64,000 nt of DNA from Oxytricha trifallax (taxonomy: Eukaryota; Ciliophora; Spirotrichea; Sporadotrichida; Oxytrichidae): the NCBI GenBank assembly GCA_000711775.1, contig ARYC01017623.1:1-64000 (forward strand), written 5' to 3'. The translations under genes and the position numbers were made by a program. The notes below the pieces were generated by a model. It was given only the letters and a program-made list of their open reading frames with translations. It was not told the DNA's origin and searched no databases. Shown here one piece after another: positions 1 to 14,820 of this stretch (the stretch's first letter is position 1; every line of letters begins with the position of its first letter).

Positions 1-3000
1 GTCATTAATTTTGGAAGTGTTAAAGCGAGTTCAAATAGTCCAATAATGTCTGAGTAAATGCATTAATTATGTAACAAGAACGCAATATTCGTAAAATTAA
101 AAAAGTTGCTTTTGTCAATTGAAACTTTCAAAGCAGTAATAAACCTAAGCAATTTCTCTCTCTCCCCTTTCTTTGAATATGTGTCTAGGTTAGATTTTAT
201 AATAACTTCAAATAAGTGTCAAAGTCCTTTTAATGTTTAAATTCCCATACTACTATCTTTTTATTTATTCTATGTTTATATTCAGTAGTTTCAAGTTAAC
301 TCTCTTTATTTCAATAATGAGTTCCACATTAGCGATCTTATTGCAAGTTGTTCTAACTTTAATAAATGCTTGAGATTCAGAATGACATAGCCGGCCTTAA
401 ATGCTTTTCTAAAAGCTTCGTTGTAGTTTTCTAATTAACCTATAATGAGATCAAGAGTATCAAATAAACCCTAACTCACAAGCATTACATAAAAGATTCA
501 AAGGATTTTAAAACTAAGATGGGGTTTTGGGGTTTTTTCACAAGCTTCCAATTTATGAAATACTCCATGTTAAATTCTGACCTGCAAGATAAGAATTATG
601 CCTTTTTGAAGAAATTTGTTTCGCGAATCCTTCATGCTTGCTCTCATCTATAACGCTAATTCTCAAATGAAATCAGCATTATGATTTAGTGACGTGTTGC
701 ATGCACGAAGTAGTTAATTCTATTTGTGAATATTCACTAGCTTCTAGTCACCAAATAAAGAGATGCTTAGAAAAAATAATGTAGAGAATTGAAATCTAAT
801 TGTTTCCTGTCTTTCAATTTTAGCCGAAACTTAAAGATGGCTACAAAACGTTTGATCGCAATTCTTAACCTTTTTTGGAAATAAAAATGACAATCAACTA
901 GTTTGTTTGATTCATTTTTGTTAGATTTAAGCAATATTAAGCACAAAAGTACAGCAGTCTATTTAGCAGTAAAATTTTAAGAAACTACATGCTTGACTCT
1001 TTGCACTTGACGATCTTTATCTTATCAGAGTCTTCATTCAATTCAATACATCTATTATTGTAGTCAATCTCTTGATATAATGAGATTGGATTTAACTATT
1101 AATGAGTCGGAAGAGCGTTATGAACGAAAAAGGTTATCTTTGATATATTTTAATTTGAATTTTTCCTTCAATTTTCCCAATTCATTTGTATTCTAGCGAT
1201 ATACAATAAATTTAATTACTAAAAAAATCTAATATTTAAAATGAACATTAAAAAAATGAATATTTAAAGTGAATTTTTAAAATAAATATTTTAAATTTTT
1301 GGAACCTTTGAGTAAGCTAGTTACCTAATTTAAATTTATCAATCCAATATAATGTTGCTAGATAGTGCTTTCGATAACTTTAATTCAATAAAAGAAACAA
1401 ACGATAGTCATTAATTTTGGAAGTGTTAAAGCGAGTTCAAATAGTCCAATAATGTCTGAGTAAATGCATTAATTTTGTAACAAGAACGCAATATTCGTAA
1501 AATTAAAAAAGTTGCTTTTGTCAATTGAAACTTTCAAAGCAGTAATAAACCTAAACAATTTCTCTCTCTCCCCTTTCTTTGAAAATGTGTCGAGGTTAGA
1601 TTTTATAATAACTTCAAATAAGTGTCAAAGTCCTTTTAATGTTTAAATTCCCATACTACTATCTTTTTATTTATTCTATGTTTATATTCAGTAGTTTCAA
1701 GTTAACTCTCTTTATTTCAATAATGAGTTCCACATTAGCGATCTTATTGCAAGTTGTTCTAACTTTAATAAATGCTTGAGATTCAGAATGACATAGCCGG
1801 CCTTAAATGCTTTTCTAAAAGCTTCGTTGTAGTTTTCTAATTAACCTATAATGAGATCAAGAGTATCAAATAAACCCTAACTCACAAGCATTACATAAAA
1901 GATTCAAAGGATTTTAAAACTAAGATGGGGTTTTAGGGTTTTTTCACAAGCTTCCAATTTATGAAATACTCCATGTTAAATTCTGACCTGCAAGATAAGA
2001 ATTATGCCTTTTTGAAGAAATTTGTTTCGCGAATCCTTCATGCTTGCTCTCATCTATAACGCTAATTCTCAAATGAAATCAGCATTATGATTTAGTGACG
2101 TGTTGCATGCACGAAGTAGTTAATTCTATTTGTGAATATTCACTAGCTTCTAGTCACCAAATAAAGAGATGCTTAGAAAAAATAATGTAGAGAATTGAAA
2201 TCTAATTGTTTCCTGTCTTTCAATTTTAGCCGAAACTTAAAGATGGCTACAAAACGTTTGATCGCAATTCTTAACCTTTTTTGGAAATAAAAATGACAAT
2301 CAACTAGTTTGTTTGATTCATTTTTGTTAGATTTAAGCAATATTAAGCACAAAAGTACAGCAGTCTATTTAGCAGTAAAATTTTAAGAAACTACATGCTT
2401 GACTCTTTGCACTTGACGATCTTTATCTTATCAGAGTCTTCATTCAATTCAATACATCTATTATTGTAGTCAATCTCTTGATATAATGAGATTGGATTTA
2501 ACTATTAATATGTCGGAGAGCGTTATGAACGAAAAAGATTACTTTGATAATTTTAATTTGAATTTTTCCTTCAATTTTCCCAATTCATTTGTATTCTAGC
2601 GATATACAATAAATTTAATTACTAAAAAAATCTAATATTTAAAATGAACATTAAAAAAATGAATATTTAAAGTGAATTTTTAAAATAAATATTTTAAATT
2701 TTTGGAACCTTTGAGTAAGCTAGTTACTTAATTTAGATTTATCAAACCAATATAATGTTGCTAGATAGTACTTTCGATAACTTTAATTCAATAAAAGAAA
2801 CAAACGATAGTCATTAATTTTGGAAGTGTTAAAGCGAGTTCAAATAGTCCAATAATGTCTGAGTAAATGCATTAATTTTGTAACAAGAACGCAATATTCG
2901 TAAAATTAAAAAAGTTGCTTTTGTCAATTGAAACTTTCAAAGCAGTAATAAACCTAAACAATTTCTCTCTCTCCCCTTTCTTTGAAAATGTGTCGAGGTT

Positions 3001-6000
3001 AGATTTTATAATAACTTCAAATAAGTGTCAAAGTCCTTTTAATGTTTAAATTCCCATACTACTATCTTTTTATTTATTCTATGTTTATATTCAGTAGTTT
3101 CAAGTTAACTCTCTTTATTTCAATAATGAGTTCCACATTAGCGATCTTATTGCAAGTTGTTCTAACTTTAATAAATGCTTGAGATTCAGAATGACATAGC
3201 CGGCCTTAAATGCTTTTCTAAAAGCTTCGTTGTAGTTTTCTAATTAACCTATAATGAGATCAAGAGTATCAAATAAACCCTAACTCACAAGCATTACATA
3301 AAAGATTCAAAGGATTTTAAAACTAAGATGGGGTTTTGGGGTTTTTTCACAAGCTTCCAATTTATGAAATACTCCATGTTAAATTCTGACCTGCAAGATA
3401 AGAATTATGCCTTTTTGAAGAAATTTGTTTCGCGAATCCTTCATGCTTGCTCTCATCTATAACGCTAATTCTCAAATGAAATCAGCATTATGATTTAGTG
3501 ACGTGTTGCATGCACGAAGTAGTTAATTCTATTTGTGAATATTCACTAGCTTCTAGTCACCAAATAAAGAGATGCTTAGAAAAAATAATGTAGAGAATTG
3601 AAATCTAATTGTTTCCTGTCTTTCAATTTTAGCCGAAACTTAAAGATGGCTACAAAACGTTTGATCGCAATTCTTAACCTTTTTTGGAAATAAAAATGAC
3701 AATCAACTAGTTTGTTTGATTCATTTTTGTTAGATTTAAGCAATATTAAGCACAAAAGTACAGCAGTCTATTTAGCAGTAAAATTTTAAGAAACTACATG
3801 CTTGACTCTTTGCACTTGACGATCTTTATCTTATCAGAGTCTTCATTCAATTCAATACATCTATTATTGTAGTCAATCTCTTGATATAATGAGATTGGAT
3901 TTAACTATTAATATGTCGGAGAGCGTTATGAACGAAAAAGATTACTTTGATAATTTTAATTTGAATTTTTCCTTCAATTTTCCCAATTCATTTGTATTCT
4001 AGCGATATACAATAAATTTAATTACTAAAAAAATCTAATATTTAAAATGAACATTAAAAAAATGAATATTTAAAGTGAATTTTTAAAATAAATATTTTAA
4101 ATTTTTGGAACCTTTGAGTAAGCTAGTTACCTAATTTAGATTTATCAAACCAATATAATGTTGCTAGATAGTGCTTTCGATAACTTTAATTCATTAAAAG
4201 AAACAAACGATAGTCATTAATTTTGGAAGTGTTAAAGCGAGTTCAAATAGTCCAATAATGTCTGAGTAAATGCATTAATTTTGTAACAAGAACGCAATAT
4301 TCGTAAAATTAAAAAAGTTGCTTTTGTCAATTGAAACTTTCAAAGCAGTAATAAACCTAAAGCAATTTCTCTCTCTCCCCTTTCTTTGAAAATGTGTCGA
4401 GGTTAGATTTTATAATAACTTCAAATAAGTGTCAAAGTCCTTTTAATGTTTAAATTCCCATACTACTATCTTTTTATTTATTCTATGTTTATATTCAGTA
4501 GTTTCAAGTTAACTCTCTTTATTTCAATAATGAGTTCCACATTAGCGATCTTATTGGCAAGTTGTTCTAACTTTAATAAATGCTTGAGATTCAGAATGAC
4601 ATAGCCGGCCTTAAATGCTTTTCTAAAAGCTTCGTTGTAGTTTTCTAATTAACCTATAATGAGATCAAGAGTATCAAATAAACCCTAACTCACAAGCATT
4701 ACATAAAAGATTCAAAGGATTTTAAAACTAAGATGGGGTTTTGGGGTTTTTTCACAAGCTTCCAATTTATGAAATACTCCATGTTAAATTCTGACCTGCA
4801 AGATAAGAATTATGCCTTTTTGAAGAAATTTGTTTCGCGAATCCTTCATGCTTGCTCTCATCTATAACGCTAATTCTCAAATGAAATCAGCATTATGATT
4901 TAGTGACGTGTTGCATGCACGAAGTAGTTAATTCTATTTGTGAATATTCACTAGCTTCTAGTCACCAAATAAAGAGATGCTTAGAAAAAATAATGTAGAG
5001 AATTGAAATCTAATTGTTTCCTGTCTTTTAATTTTAGCCGAAGCTTAAAGATGGCTACAAAACGACGTTTGATCGCAATTCTTAACCTTTTGGGAAATAA
5101 AAAATGACATTAAACTAATTTGATTCAGTTTGGTTAAATTTAAGCAATATTAAGCACAAAAGTACAGCAGTCTAGAAGCAGTCATTTTTAAGAAACTACA
5201 TGCTTGGCACTTTGCACATGTCGATCTTTATCTTTATCTTATATGAGTCTTCATTCATTTCAATGCATCTTTTATTGCAGTAAATCTCTTGAAAATGGGA
5301 TTAAACTATTAATATGTCGGAGAGCGTTATGAACAAAAAAATTATCTTTGATAAATTTTATTTTTAATTTTTCCTTCTATTTTCCCAATTCATTTGTATT
5401 TTAGCAATACACAATAAGTTTATTTACTAAAAATAAATCTAATATTTAAAATGAACATTAAAAAAATGAATATTTAAAGTGAATTTTTAAAATAAATATT
5501 TTTAATTTTTGGAACCTTTGAGTAAGCTAGTTACTTAATTTAGATTTATCAAACCAATATAATGTTGCTAGATAGTACTTTCGATAACTTTAATTCAATA
5601 AAAGAAACAAACGATAGTCATTAATTTTGGAAGTGTTAAAGCGAGTTCAAATAGTCCAATAATGTCTGAGTAAATGCATTAATTTTGTAACAAGAACGCA
5701 ATATTCGTAAAATTAAAAAAGTTGCTTTTGTCAATTGAAACTTTCAAAGCAGTAATAAACCTAAACAATTTCTCTCTCTCCCCTTTCTTTGAAAATGTGT
5801 CGAGGTTAGATTTTATAATAACTTCAAATAAGTGTCAAAGTCCTTTTAATGTTTAAATTCCCATACTACTATCTTTTTATTTATTCTATGTTTATATTCA
5901 GTAGTTCAAGTTAACTCTCTTTATTTCAATAATGAGTTCCACATTAGCGATCTTATTGCAAGTTGTTCTAACTTTAATAAATGCTTGAGATTCAGAATGA

Positions 6001-9000
6001 CATAGCCGGCCTTAAATGCTTTTCTAAAAGCTTCGTTGTAGTTTTCTAATTAACCTATAATGAGATCAAGAGTATCAAATAAACCCTAACTCACAAGCAT
6101 TACATAAAAGATTCAAAGGATTTTAAAACTAAGATGGGGTTTTGGGGTTTTTTCACAAGCTTCCAATTTATGAAATACTCCATGTTAATTCTGACCTGCA
6201 AGATAAGAATTATGCCTTTTTGAAGAAATTTGTTTCGCGAATCCTTCATGCTTGCTCTCATCTATAACGCTAATTCTCAAATGAAATCAGCATTATGATT
6301 TAGTGACGTGTTGCATGCACGAAGTAGTTAATTCTATTTGTGAATATTCACTAGCTTCTAGTCACCAAATAAAGAGATGCTTAGAAAAAATAATGTAGAG
6401 AATTGAAATCTAATTGTTTCCTGTCTTTCAATTTTAGCCGAAACTTAAAGATGGCTACAAAACGTTTGATCGCAATTCTTAACCTTTTTTGGAAATAAAA
6501 ATGACAATCAACTAGTTTGTTTGATTCATTTTTGTTAGATTTAAGCAATATTAAGCACAAAAGTACAGCAGTCTATTTAGCAGTAAAATTTTAAGAAACT
6601 ACATGCTTGACTCTTTGCACTTGACGATCTTTATCTTATCAGAGTCTTCATTCAATTCAATACATCTATTATTGTAGTCAATCTCTTGATATAATGAGAT
6701 TGGATTTAAACTATTAATATGTCGGAGAAGCGTTATGAACGAAAAAGGTTATCTTTGATATATTTTAATTTGAATTTTTCCTTCAATTTTCCCAATTCAT
6801 TTGTATTCTAGCGATATACAATAAATTTAATTACTAAAAAAATCTAATATTTAAAATGAACATTAAAAAAATGAATATTTAAAGTGAATTTTTAAAATAA
6901 ATATTTTAAATTTTTGGAACCTTTGAGTAAGCTAGTTACTTAATTTAGATTTATCAAACCAATATAATGTTGCTAGATAGTACTTTCGATAACTTTAATT
7001 CAATAAAAGAAACAAACGATAGTCATTAATTTTGGAAGTGTTAAAGCGAGTTCAAATAGTCCAATAATGTCTGAGTAAATGCATTAATTATGTAACAAGA
7101 ACGCAATATTCGTAAAATTAAAAAAGTTGCTTTTGTCAATTGAAACTTTCAAAGCAGTAATAAACCTAAGCAATTTCTCTCTCTCCCCTTTCTTTGAATA
7201 TGTGTCTAGGTTAGATTTTATAATAACTTCAAATAAGTGTCAAAGTCCTTTTAATGTTTAAATTCCCATACTACTATCTTTTTATTTATTCTATGTTTAT
7301 ATTCAGTAGTTCCAAGTTAACTCTCTTTATTTCAATAATGAGTTCCACATTAGCGATCTTATTGCAAGTTGTTCTAACTTTAATAAATGCTTGAGATTCA
7401 GAATGACATAGCCGGCCTTAAATGCTTTTCTAAAAGCTTCGTTGTAGTTTTCTAATTAACCTATAATGAGATCAAGAGTATCAAATAAACCCTAACTCAC
7501 AAGCATTACATAAAAGATTCAAAGGATTTTAAAACTAAGATGGGGTTTTGGGGTTTTTTCACAAGCTTGCAATTTATGAAATACTCCATATTAAATTCTG
7601 ACCTGCAAGATAAGAATTATGCCTTTTTGAAGAAATTTGTTTCGCGAATCCTTCATGCTTGCTCTCATCTATAACGCTAATTCTCAAATGAAATCAGCAT
7701 TATGATTTAGTGACGTGTTGCATGCACGAAGTAGTTAATTCTATTTGTGAATATTCACTAGCTTCTAGTCACCAAATAAAGAGATGCTTAGAAAAAATAA
7801 TGTAGAGAATTGAAATCTAATTGTTTTCCTGTCTTTCAATTTTAGCCGAAACTTAAAGATGGCTACAAAACGTTTGATCGCAATTCTTAACCTTTTTTGG
7901 AAATAAAAATGACAATCAACTAGTTTGTTTGATTCATTTTTGTTAGATTTAAGCAATATTAAGCACAAAAGTACAGCAGTCTATTTAGCAGTAAAATTTT
8001 AAGAAACTACATGCTTGACTCTTTGCACTTGACGATCTTTATCTTATCAGAGTCTTCATTCAATTCAATACATCTATTATTGTAGTCAATCTCTTGATAT
8101 AATGAGATTGGATTTAACTATTAATATGTCGGAGAGCGTTATGAACGAAAAAGGTTATCTTTGATATATTTTAATTTGAATTTTTCCTTCAATTTTCCCA
8201 ATTCATTTGTATTCTAGCGATATACAATAAATTTAATTACTAAAAAAATCTAATATTTAAAATGAACATTAAAAAAATGAATATTTAAAGTGAATTTTTA
8301 AAATAAATATTTTAAATTTTTGGAACCTTTGAGTAAGCTAGTTACTTAATTTAGATTTATCAAACCAATATAATGTTGCTAGATAGTACTTTCGATAACT
8401 TTAATTCAATAAAAGAAACAAACGATAGTCATTAATTTTGGAAGTGTTAAAGCGAGTTCAAATAGTCCAATAATGTCTGAGTAAATGCATTAATTATGTA
8501 ACAAGAACGCAATATTCGTAAAATTAAAAAAGTTGCTTTTGTCAATTGAAACTTTCAAAGCAGTAATAAACCTAAGCAATTTCTCTCTCTCCCCTTTCTT
8601 TGAATATGTGTCTAGGTTAGATTTTATAATAACTTCAAATAAGTGTCAAAGTCCTTTTAATGTTTAAATTCCCATACTACTATCTTTTTATTTATTCTAT
8701 GTTTATATTCAGTAGTTCCAAGTTAACTCTCTTTATTTCAATAATGAGTTCCACATTAGCGATCTTATTGCAAGTTGTTCTAACTTTAATAAATGCTTGA
8801 GATTCAGAATGACATAGCCGGCCTTAAATGCTTTTCTAAAAGCTTCGTTGTAGTTTTCTAATTAACCTATAATGAGATCAAGAGTATCAAATAAACCCTA
8901 ACTCACAAGCATTACATAAAAGATTCAAAGGATTTTAAAACTAAGATGGGGTTTTAGGGTTTTTTCACAAGCTTCCAATTTATGAAATACTCCATGTTAA

Positions 9001-10927
9001 ATTCTGACCTGCAAGATAAGAATTATGCCTTTTTGAAGAAATTTGTTTCGCGAATCCTTCATGCTTGCTCTCATCTATAACGCTAATTCTCAAATGAAAT
9101 CAGCATTATGATTTAGTGACGTGTTGCATGCACGAAGTAGTTAATTCTATTTGTGAATATTCACTAGCTTCTAGTCACCAAATAAAGAGATGCTTAGAAA
9201 AAATAATGTAGAGAATGAAATCTAATTGTTTCCTGTCTTTCAATTTTAGCCGAAACTTAAAGATGGCTACAAAACGTTTGATCGCAATTCTTAACCTTTT
9301 TTGGAAATAAAAATGACAATCAACTAGTTTGTTTGATTCATTTTTGTTAGATTTAAGCAATATTAAGCACAAAAGTACAGCAGTCTATTTAGCAGTAAAA
9401 TTTTAAGAAACTACATGCTTGACTCTTTGCACTTGACGATCTTTATCTTATCAGAGTCTTCATTCAATTCAATACATCTATTATTGTAGTCAATCTCTTG
9501 ATATAATGAGATTGGATTTAACTATTAATATGTCGGAGAGCGTTATGAACGAAAAAGATTACTTTGATAAATTTTAATTTGAATTTTTCCTTCAATTTTC
9601 CCAATTCATTTGTATTCTAGCGATATACAATAAATTTAATTACTAAAAAAATCTAATATTTAAAATGAACATTAAAAAAATGAATATTTAAAGTGAATTT
9701 TTAAAATAAATATTTTAAATTTTTGGAACCTTTGAGTAAGCTAGTTACTTAATTTAGATTTATCAAACCAATATAATGTTGCTAGATAGTACTTTCGATA
9801 ACTTTAATTCAATAAAAGAAACAAACGATAGTCATTAATTTTGGAAGTGTTAAAGCGAGTTCAAATAGTCCAATAATGTCTGAGTAAATGCATTAATTAT
9901 GTAACAAGAACGCAATATTCGTAAAATTAAAAAAGTTGCTTTTGTCAATTGAAACTTTCAAAGCAGTAATAAACCTAAGCAATTTCTCTCTCTCCCCTTT
10001 CTTTGAATATGTGTCTAGGTTAGATTTTATAATAACTTCAAATAAGTGTCAAAGTCCTTTTAATGTTTAAATTCCCATACTACTATCTTTTTATTTATTC
10101 TATGTTTATATTCAGTAGTTCCAAGTTAACTCTCTTTATTTCAATAATGAGTTCCACATTAGCGATCTTATTGCAAGTTGTTCTAACTTTAATAAATGCT
10201 TGAGATTCAGAATGACATAGCCGGCCTTAAATGCTTTTCTAAAAGCTTCGTTGTAGTTTTCTAATTAACCTATAATGAGATCAAGAGTATCAAATAAACC
10301 CTAACTCACAAGCATTACATAAAAGATTCAAAGGATTTTAAAACTAAGATGGGGTTTTGGGGTTTTTTCACAAGCTTCCAATTTATGAAATACTCCATGT
10401 TAAATTCTGACCTGCAAGATAAGAATTATGCCTTTTTGAAGAAATTTGTTTCGCGAATCCTTCATGCTTGCTCTCATCTATAACGCTAATTCTCAAATGA
10501 AATCAGCATTATGATTTAGTGACGTGTTGCATGCACGAAGTAGTTAATTCTATTTGTGAATATTCACTAGCTTCTAGTCACCAAATAAAGAGATGCTTAG
10601 AAAAAATAATGTAGAGAATTGAAATCTAATTGTTTCCTGTCTTTCAATTTTAGCCGAAACTTAAAGATGGCTACAAAACGTTTGATCGCAATTCTTAACC
10701 TTTTTTGGAAATAAAAATGACAATCAACTAGTTTGTTTGATTCATTTTTGTTAGATTTAAGCAATATTAAGCACAAAAGTACAGCAGTCTATTTAGCAGT
10801 AAAATTTTAAGAAACTACATGCTTGACTCTTTGCACTTGACGATCTTTATCTTATCAGAGTCTTCATTCAATTCAATACATCTATTATTGTAGTCAATCT
10901 CTTGATATAATGAGATTGGATTTAACT
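1..10927. repeat. Satellite A: ~7.8 tandem copies of a ~1.40-kb unit
   Basis: Units start at 1, 1407, 2810, 4213, 5617, 7022, 8429 and 9831, so the period is 1402-1407 bp; the last copy breaks off near 10,927. The window opens inside the array, so it continues to the left. Copies differ by scattered substitutions and small indels; the copy at 4213 is clearly more diverged in its second half (about 5030-5400). Each unit carries a CT-rich box, a telomere-like G4T4 box, a CATGCTTGC box and a GCCGAAACTTA box. Short ORFs in the array are broken by indels between copies and are not genes. No promoter or RNA gene was recognised in the unit. Probably a germline-limited satellite. Confidence 0.95.
531..548 (+). 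repeat. Telomere-like box GGGGTTTTGGGGTTTT in satellite A
   Basis: Two exact hypotrich telomere repeats (G4T4) lie in the satellite unit, again for example at 3330 and 4735. The units starting at 1407 and 8429 carry a variant in which the second block is AGGGTTTT (near 1927 and 8946). The box is internal to the unit, so it is not a chromosome end. It could be a relic of a transposon terminus or of a captured telomere. Confidence 0.8.
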
Positions 10928-13900
10928 AATAAAGATATTTACTAATTTATTAATAAATTAAGTTTAATTATAACGATGATATTCGAACGGAAGTTGATTG
11001 ATAGTTGCTATAAAGATTAATTTGATAAGAATTAAAAAAAATTTAAAAATGCAGGAAATTTTTCTAAATTTTTTTTTATTATAAACCAGTGCAGGATATT
11101 TTACCCAATATTTTTATTATTCTATTAATCTTTATGGATAATTCCTTTTACAGTTAATTTAAACAGCTCAATTCAATTGTTTTAGCAAAATATTTGATTT
11201 TATAAAATCTTTATAGAAAATTTAATTTAAAAAATTGAGAAAGTTAATAAAATTTTTGATGTAATAATTGCAAAATTAAGAAACGATTGTTGATCTATTT
11301 TGGATCATATTATAATATTTGAAATGAAGGAGGTATTTAATAAAATTGCAAGGAGGAGTATGCTAAATTCTATGGCTAAGCAAAGTTATATATAATTTAT
11401 ATAATTATATTCAAGCAAATATTAGCTGATATTTATTGGACAAGAAATATTGAATGTTTTCATTTATACTCTAACTTTTTAAATTCTTATTTCATAAAGA
11501 AATAATGGGATGCGTAAATAGAATTTTACGGATAAATATCTATCAAAATATGTTTTAATTTATTAAAACTCTTTTAAGATATTGTGTTATTATTAAAAAT
11601 TTTTGTTTTTATAGATTGAGCAATGTTATTTGTCCTGAACTTTGCTATGTCCATTAATATAGGAAGGTATCATAATTATTTTAAATAATGAATTTTAATA
11701 AATCCAGAATATAAATCATTTATAAGGTGTAGGAAATTAGATATGTCAAGATTAAAAAGCTCAAATAAGATAGTTTAACTCTTATTCAACAATTGATAAT
11801 AATAAAAAAATAATGGTGATAATTATAATGAATAGAAAATTGTCTTGTTTTTGCCTCTGGTTTAAACTTAAATTAATAAAAGCAATAAATGTAATACTCT
11901 AGATGAACACGAAAAAAATCAATATTTTCTTCTACTCAAAATGCTCAAAGTTTTGAGGAAACTGAACAATTTTTGTATATTCCTTATAAAAATCTTAAAG
12001 TATAATTTTTGAATTTTCGATGGCATCAGTAAAGGGTCTTTAAAATTAATGTGATGACATTGAACTAAGCAAATCCACTAATTTTGGTTTCCTGAACAAA
12101 GGTGTTTGACCAGAAACAAGGTATTTAGTCACTTTAAAAAGTTATGAGAAGTCATTTTGTCATTTTTGGAGTTTCTGAAGGGTTTGTAAGGGACCGTACC
12201 CGCAATAATGCAATTTTCAATTTATATTTCCCAAAAATACCCGAAAATATTAATTCTGGTCATTATAACTTTGCTGAACTCGAATATAAAATCTAATATG
12301 TCTTTTTTTTTTAATGCAAGAAGATATAGACATTTTAAATTGTATAATAGGAATTGATGAGCAATTATATTAAATATTGATTATTAGGGTTTTCATAGTG
12401 TCAGGAGAGTTTCAGAAAAATCCTGAAATGACCTGTAATTAAGCAAATCCACTAAATTTAGTTTTCTGAATAAATGTGTTACACTAGATGGAAAACAAGT
12501 TAGTAATTTTCCAAATTTATGGAGAGTTATTTTGTCATATTTGAAGTCTCTGAAAATTTATTCGAGGTCAAACCTTTCCTCGCTAAAATACATTTAAAAT
12601 TTTTATTTCACAAAAACATCCTATTATAATTATTTTATTTATTAGGCCTTGCTAATCACCGATATAAAATCAATTTTTTGTATCTTAAAAGTGCGCTAAG
12701 ATCTAAAAAAATGACAATATTTTTAGTATTTTCCATATATAACTATTAAAAACAGTGTTTTATGCATTTTTATGATTTATATATCTCACTTTTAAAGAAA
12801 TTACCATTTTAATTTCTTTTCATTATAAACTTTGCAATATCTTCTATTAAAAGTAGTATTTTTAGTTGAGTTTATATTTTTAGATATTTTTTATGCGATT
12901 TTATTAATTAATTGTAATTATTTATTAATCCTGTTATGAAAGGAATTTTCACTACATTCTAACATTGAATTAATTGTCAAAAAGAAGTATTTAATTACAT
13001 AAGCATTTTAACCAAAAAAATAAAAGAGTCGCAAATTTAATATTCCTTATAGATGCCAATCATTTGTGAGAATAGTTATACTTTTTCAACCTAATTAACT
13101 TTTATTAAATATTCTTAGTCTAATTTACATTAATTTTAAATAAATTATTTTTTTAGAATATTTTCAAAGATTCTTGAGATATATTAAACTTACTTTTCTT
13201 TATATACTTTACAAAGATTGATCATTGATACTCTAATTAATATAATAAAGTTTATTTATTCAAAATCTTATGCTTTCTTGCATACTTTCCTTTGAATACT
13301 AATGTCTTTAAGTTTCGTTAAAATATAATTTCTTTGCTTTTATTTGAAATATCTAAATCAATTTTGTCATTGTTAGAATTATTTAATTAATAAATGCATA
13401 CATTTTTTAATATATATTTTTAGTAAAAAATACACATACTTAACAAAAAGTCTTCACTTTTTTATTTATATCTAACTTTAGTATTATTATTTTTATATTT
13501 TTATATTTTTATAATTTTTTGTAGTAAGCTTAATAATCATTTTAATATTCAAGATTTTTGTCTATTATATTTTTATTAATTGCAAACTTTAAATTAATAA
13601 AAGGTCTTTGATTATTAAACTAATACTTCCAAACATAAATATGAGTTTTAATTCTAGTGATATATTAAATTTTTATTTTTCTTTCAAGCTCTATTATTCA
13701 TCTTAAATTTCTTATGCTTTTAAAAAATAATTTTGATATATTGTGTTGAGTTATAACTGCTCATATTTGATAATGCATAAAAGTAAGCTTAATTCTTTTA
13801 GATTAAGTTTAATATTATTATTATATATAGTTTTAAAATTTTCTGCATACTTAGCCTTTATTTTAATTATAATTTTTAATATTATTAATTAAGTGTCAAA

Positions 13901-14760
13901 AATAAGGGCTTCAACAATATTAACATTTTCAATTTAATAAAATAAAATTTGTAACATATAAAATTATGTATTATTTATATTATAAAAAAAATATTATTAT
14001 AAATTTCAGATTCAAGAACATATTAAGTAAATAAAAGACTTTGTTCATCATGCTTGAAAGTTAGTTTTTAAAGATAGAATGATACAATTAATACTTATTG
14101 ATAAACCTCGTCTCAACACACTAATAATTTTACTCAAAATTTATCAATGAGTTTATTAATATATATTATAAATAGAGTTTTTCACAGCATCAAAGCAGTT
14201 TAAGTTTTTTATCCAACAATCTAACTTAATGCCTCGCTATAAATTATTTAAATCTAAAAATAACCAAAACAATATAGATGTGAAGAAAAACATAATACGA
14301 TAAGATAAATGAACTAAATATATATATCAATTGGATTTAATATAAGCAAAATGATACCTATATCTTTATATTTTAATAAAAGCAGAGATTTATAATTAAA
14401 ATTTTGTAAGACTTTCAGGAATATAAAAGTATCTTGCTTAAAAATTCACAAGACATACAAATAAAAGTTTATACTACACTTGGCCTACCACGAACATTTT
14501 ACCATTTTTTTTGAAATTCTTTAACTTTTTATCAACAATTAAGTCTTAAAGTTAACGATCTATAGAATGATTTGATTTTAAAAGATTAATATGGAAAGAA
14601 CCTATGAATTTTATTAAAACATAGAAATATATAAATTATAATTTAATGATATTTCCAAATGAAGTAGAGAGTTTAAGAATAATTGCATTTACAATGCTAC
14701 TTTTATCATCATAATTTAAGAACTAACCACATGAAAGTTATCACCAAGTAAATAAAACAT
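10928..14760. other. AT-rich region without recognisable genes
   Basis: After the satellite breaks off, the sequence is extremely AT-rich and every frame is short even when TAA/TAG are read as Gln. The only structure seen is a diverged duplication (see 12,050-12,600). No coding signature, RNA gene or terminal repeat was recognised. Confidence 0.6.
12050..12600. repeat. Diverged direct duplication, ~375-bp period
   Basis: Two related ~180-bp stretches, about 12,055-12,235 and 12,430-12,600, share boxes in the same order: AAGCAAATCCACTAA, a TTTCTGAA box and a TTTTGTCAT box followed by a GTCTCTGAA/GTTTCTGAA box. The spacing is about 375 bp. Function unknown; possibly the remains of an older satellite. 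Confidence 0.6.
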
Positions 14761-14820
14761 ATTAATTAAAATTTTGGATTAATTTTAGAAATAAAAAAAA
14801 GGCGGAATAGCTGGAACCAG

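Noticed and set aside
7765..9372. Two near-identical 65-67 aa minus-strand ORFs in satellite A
   Set aside because: They arise because the unit repeats; other units break the same frame with indels and there is no coding signature.
1..10927. Satellite A as a CRISPR-like or rDNA-like array
   Set aside because: Units are ~1.4 kb with no short repeat/unique spacer pattern and no rRNA or tRNA similarity.
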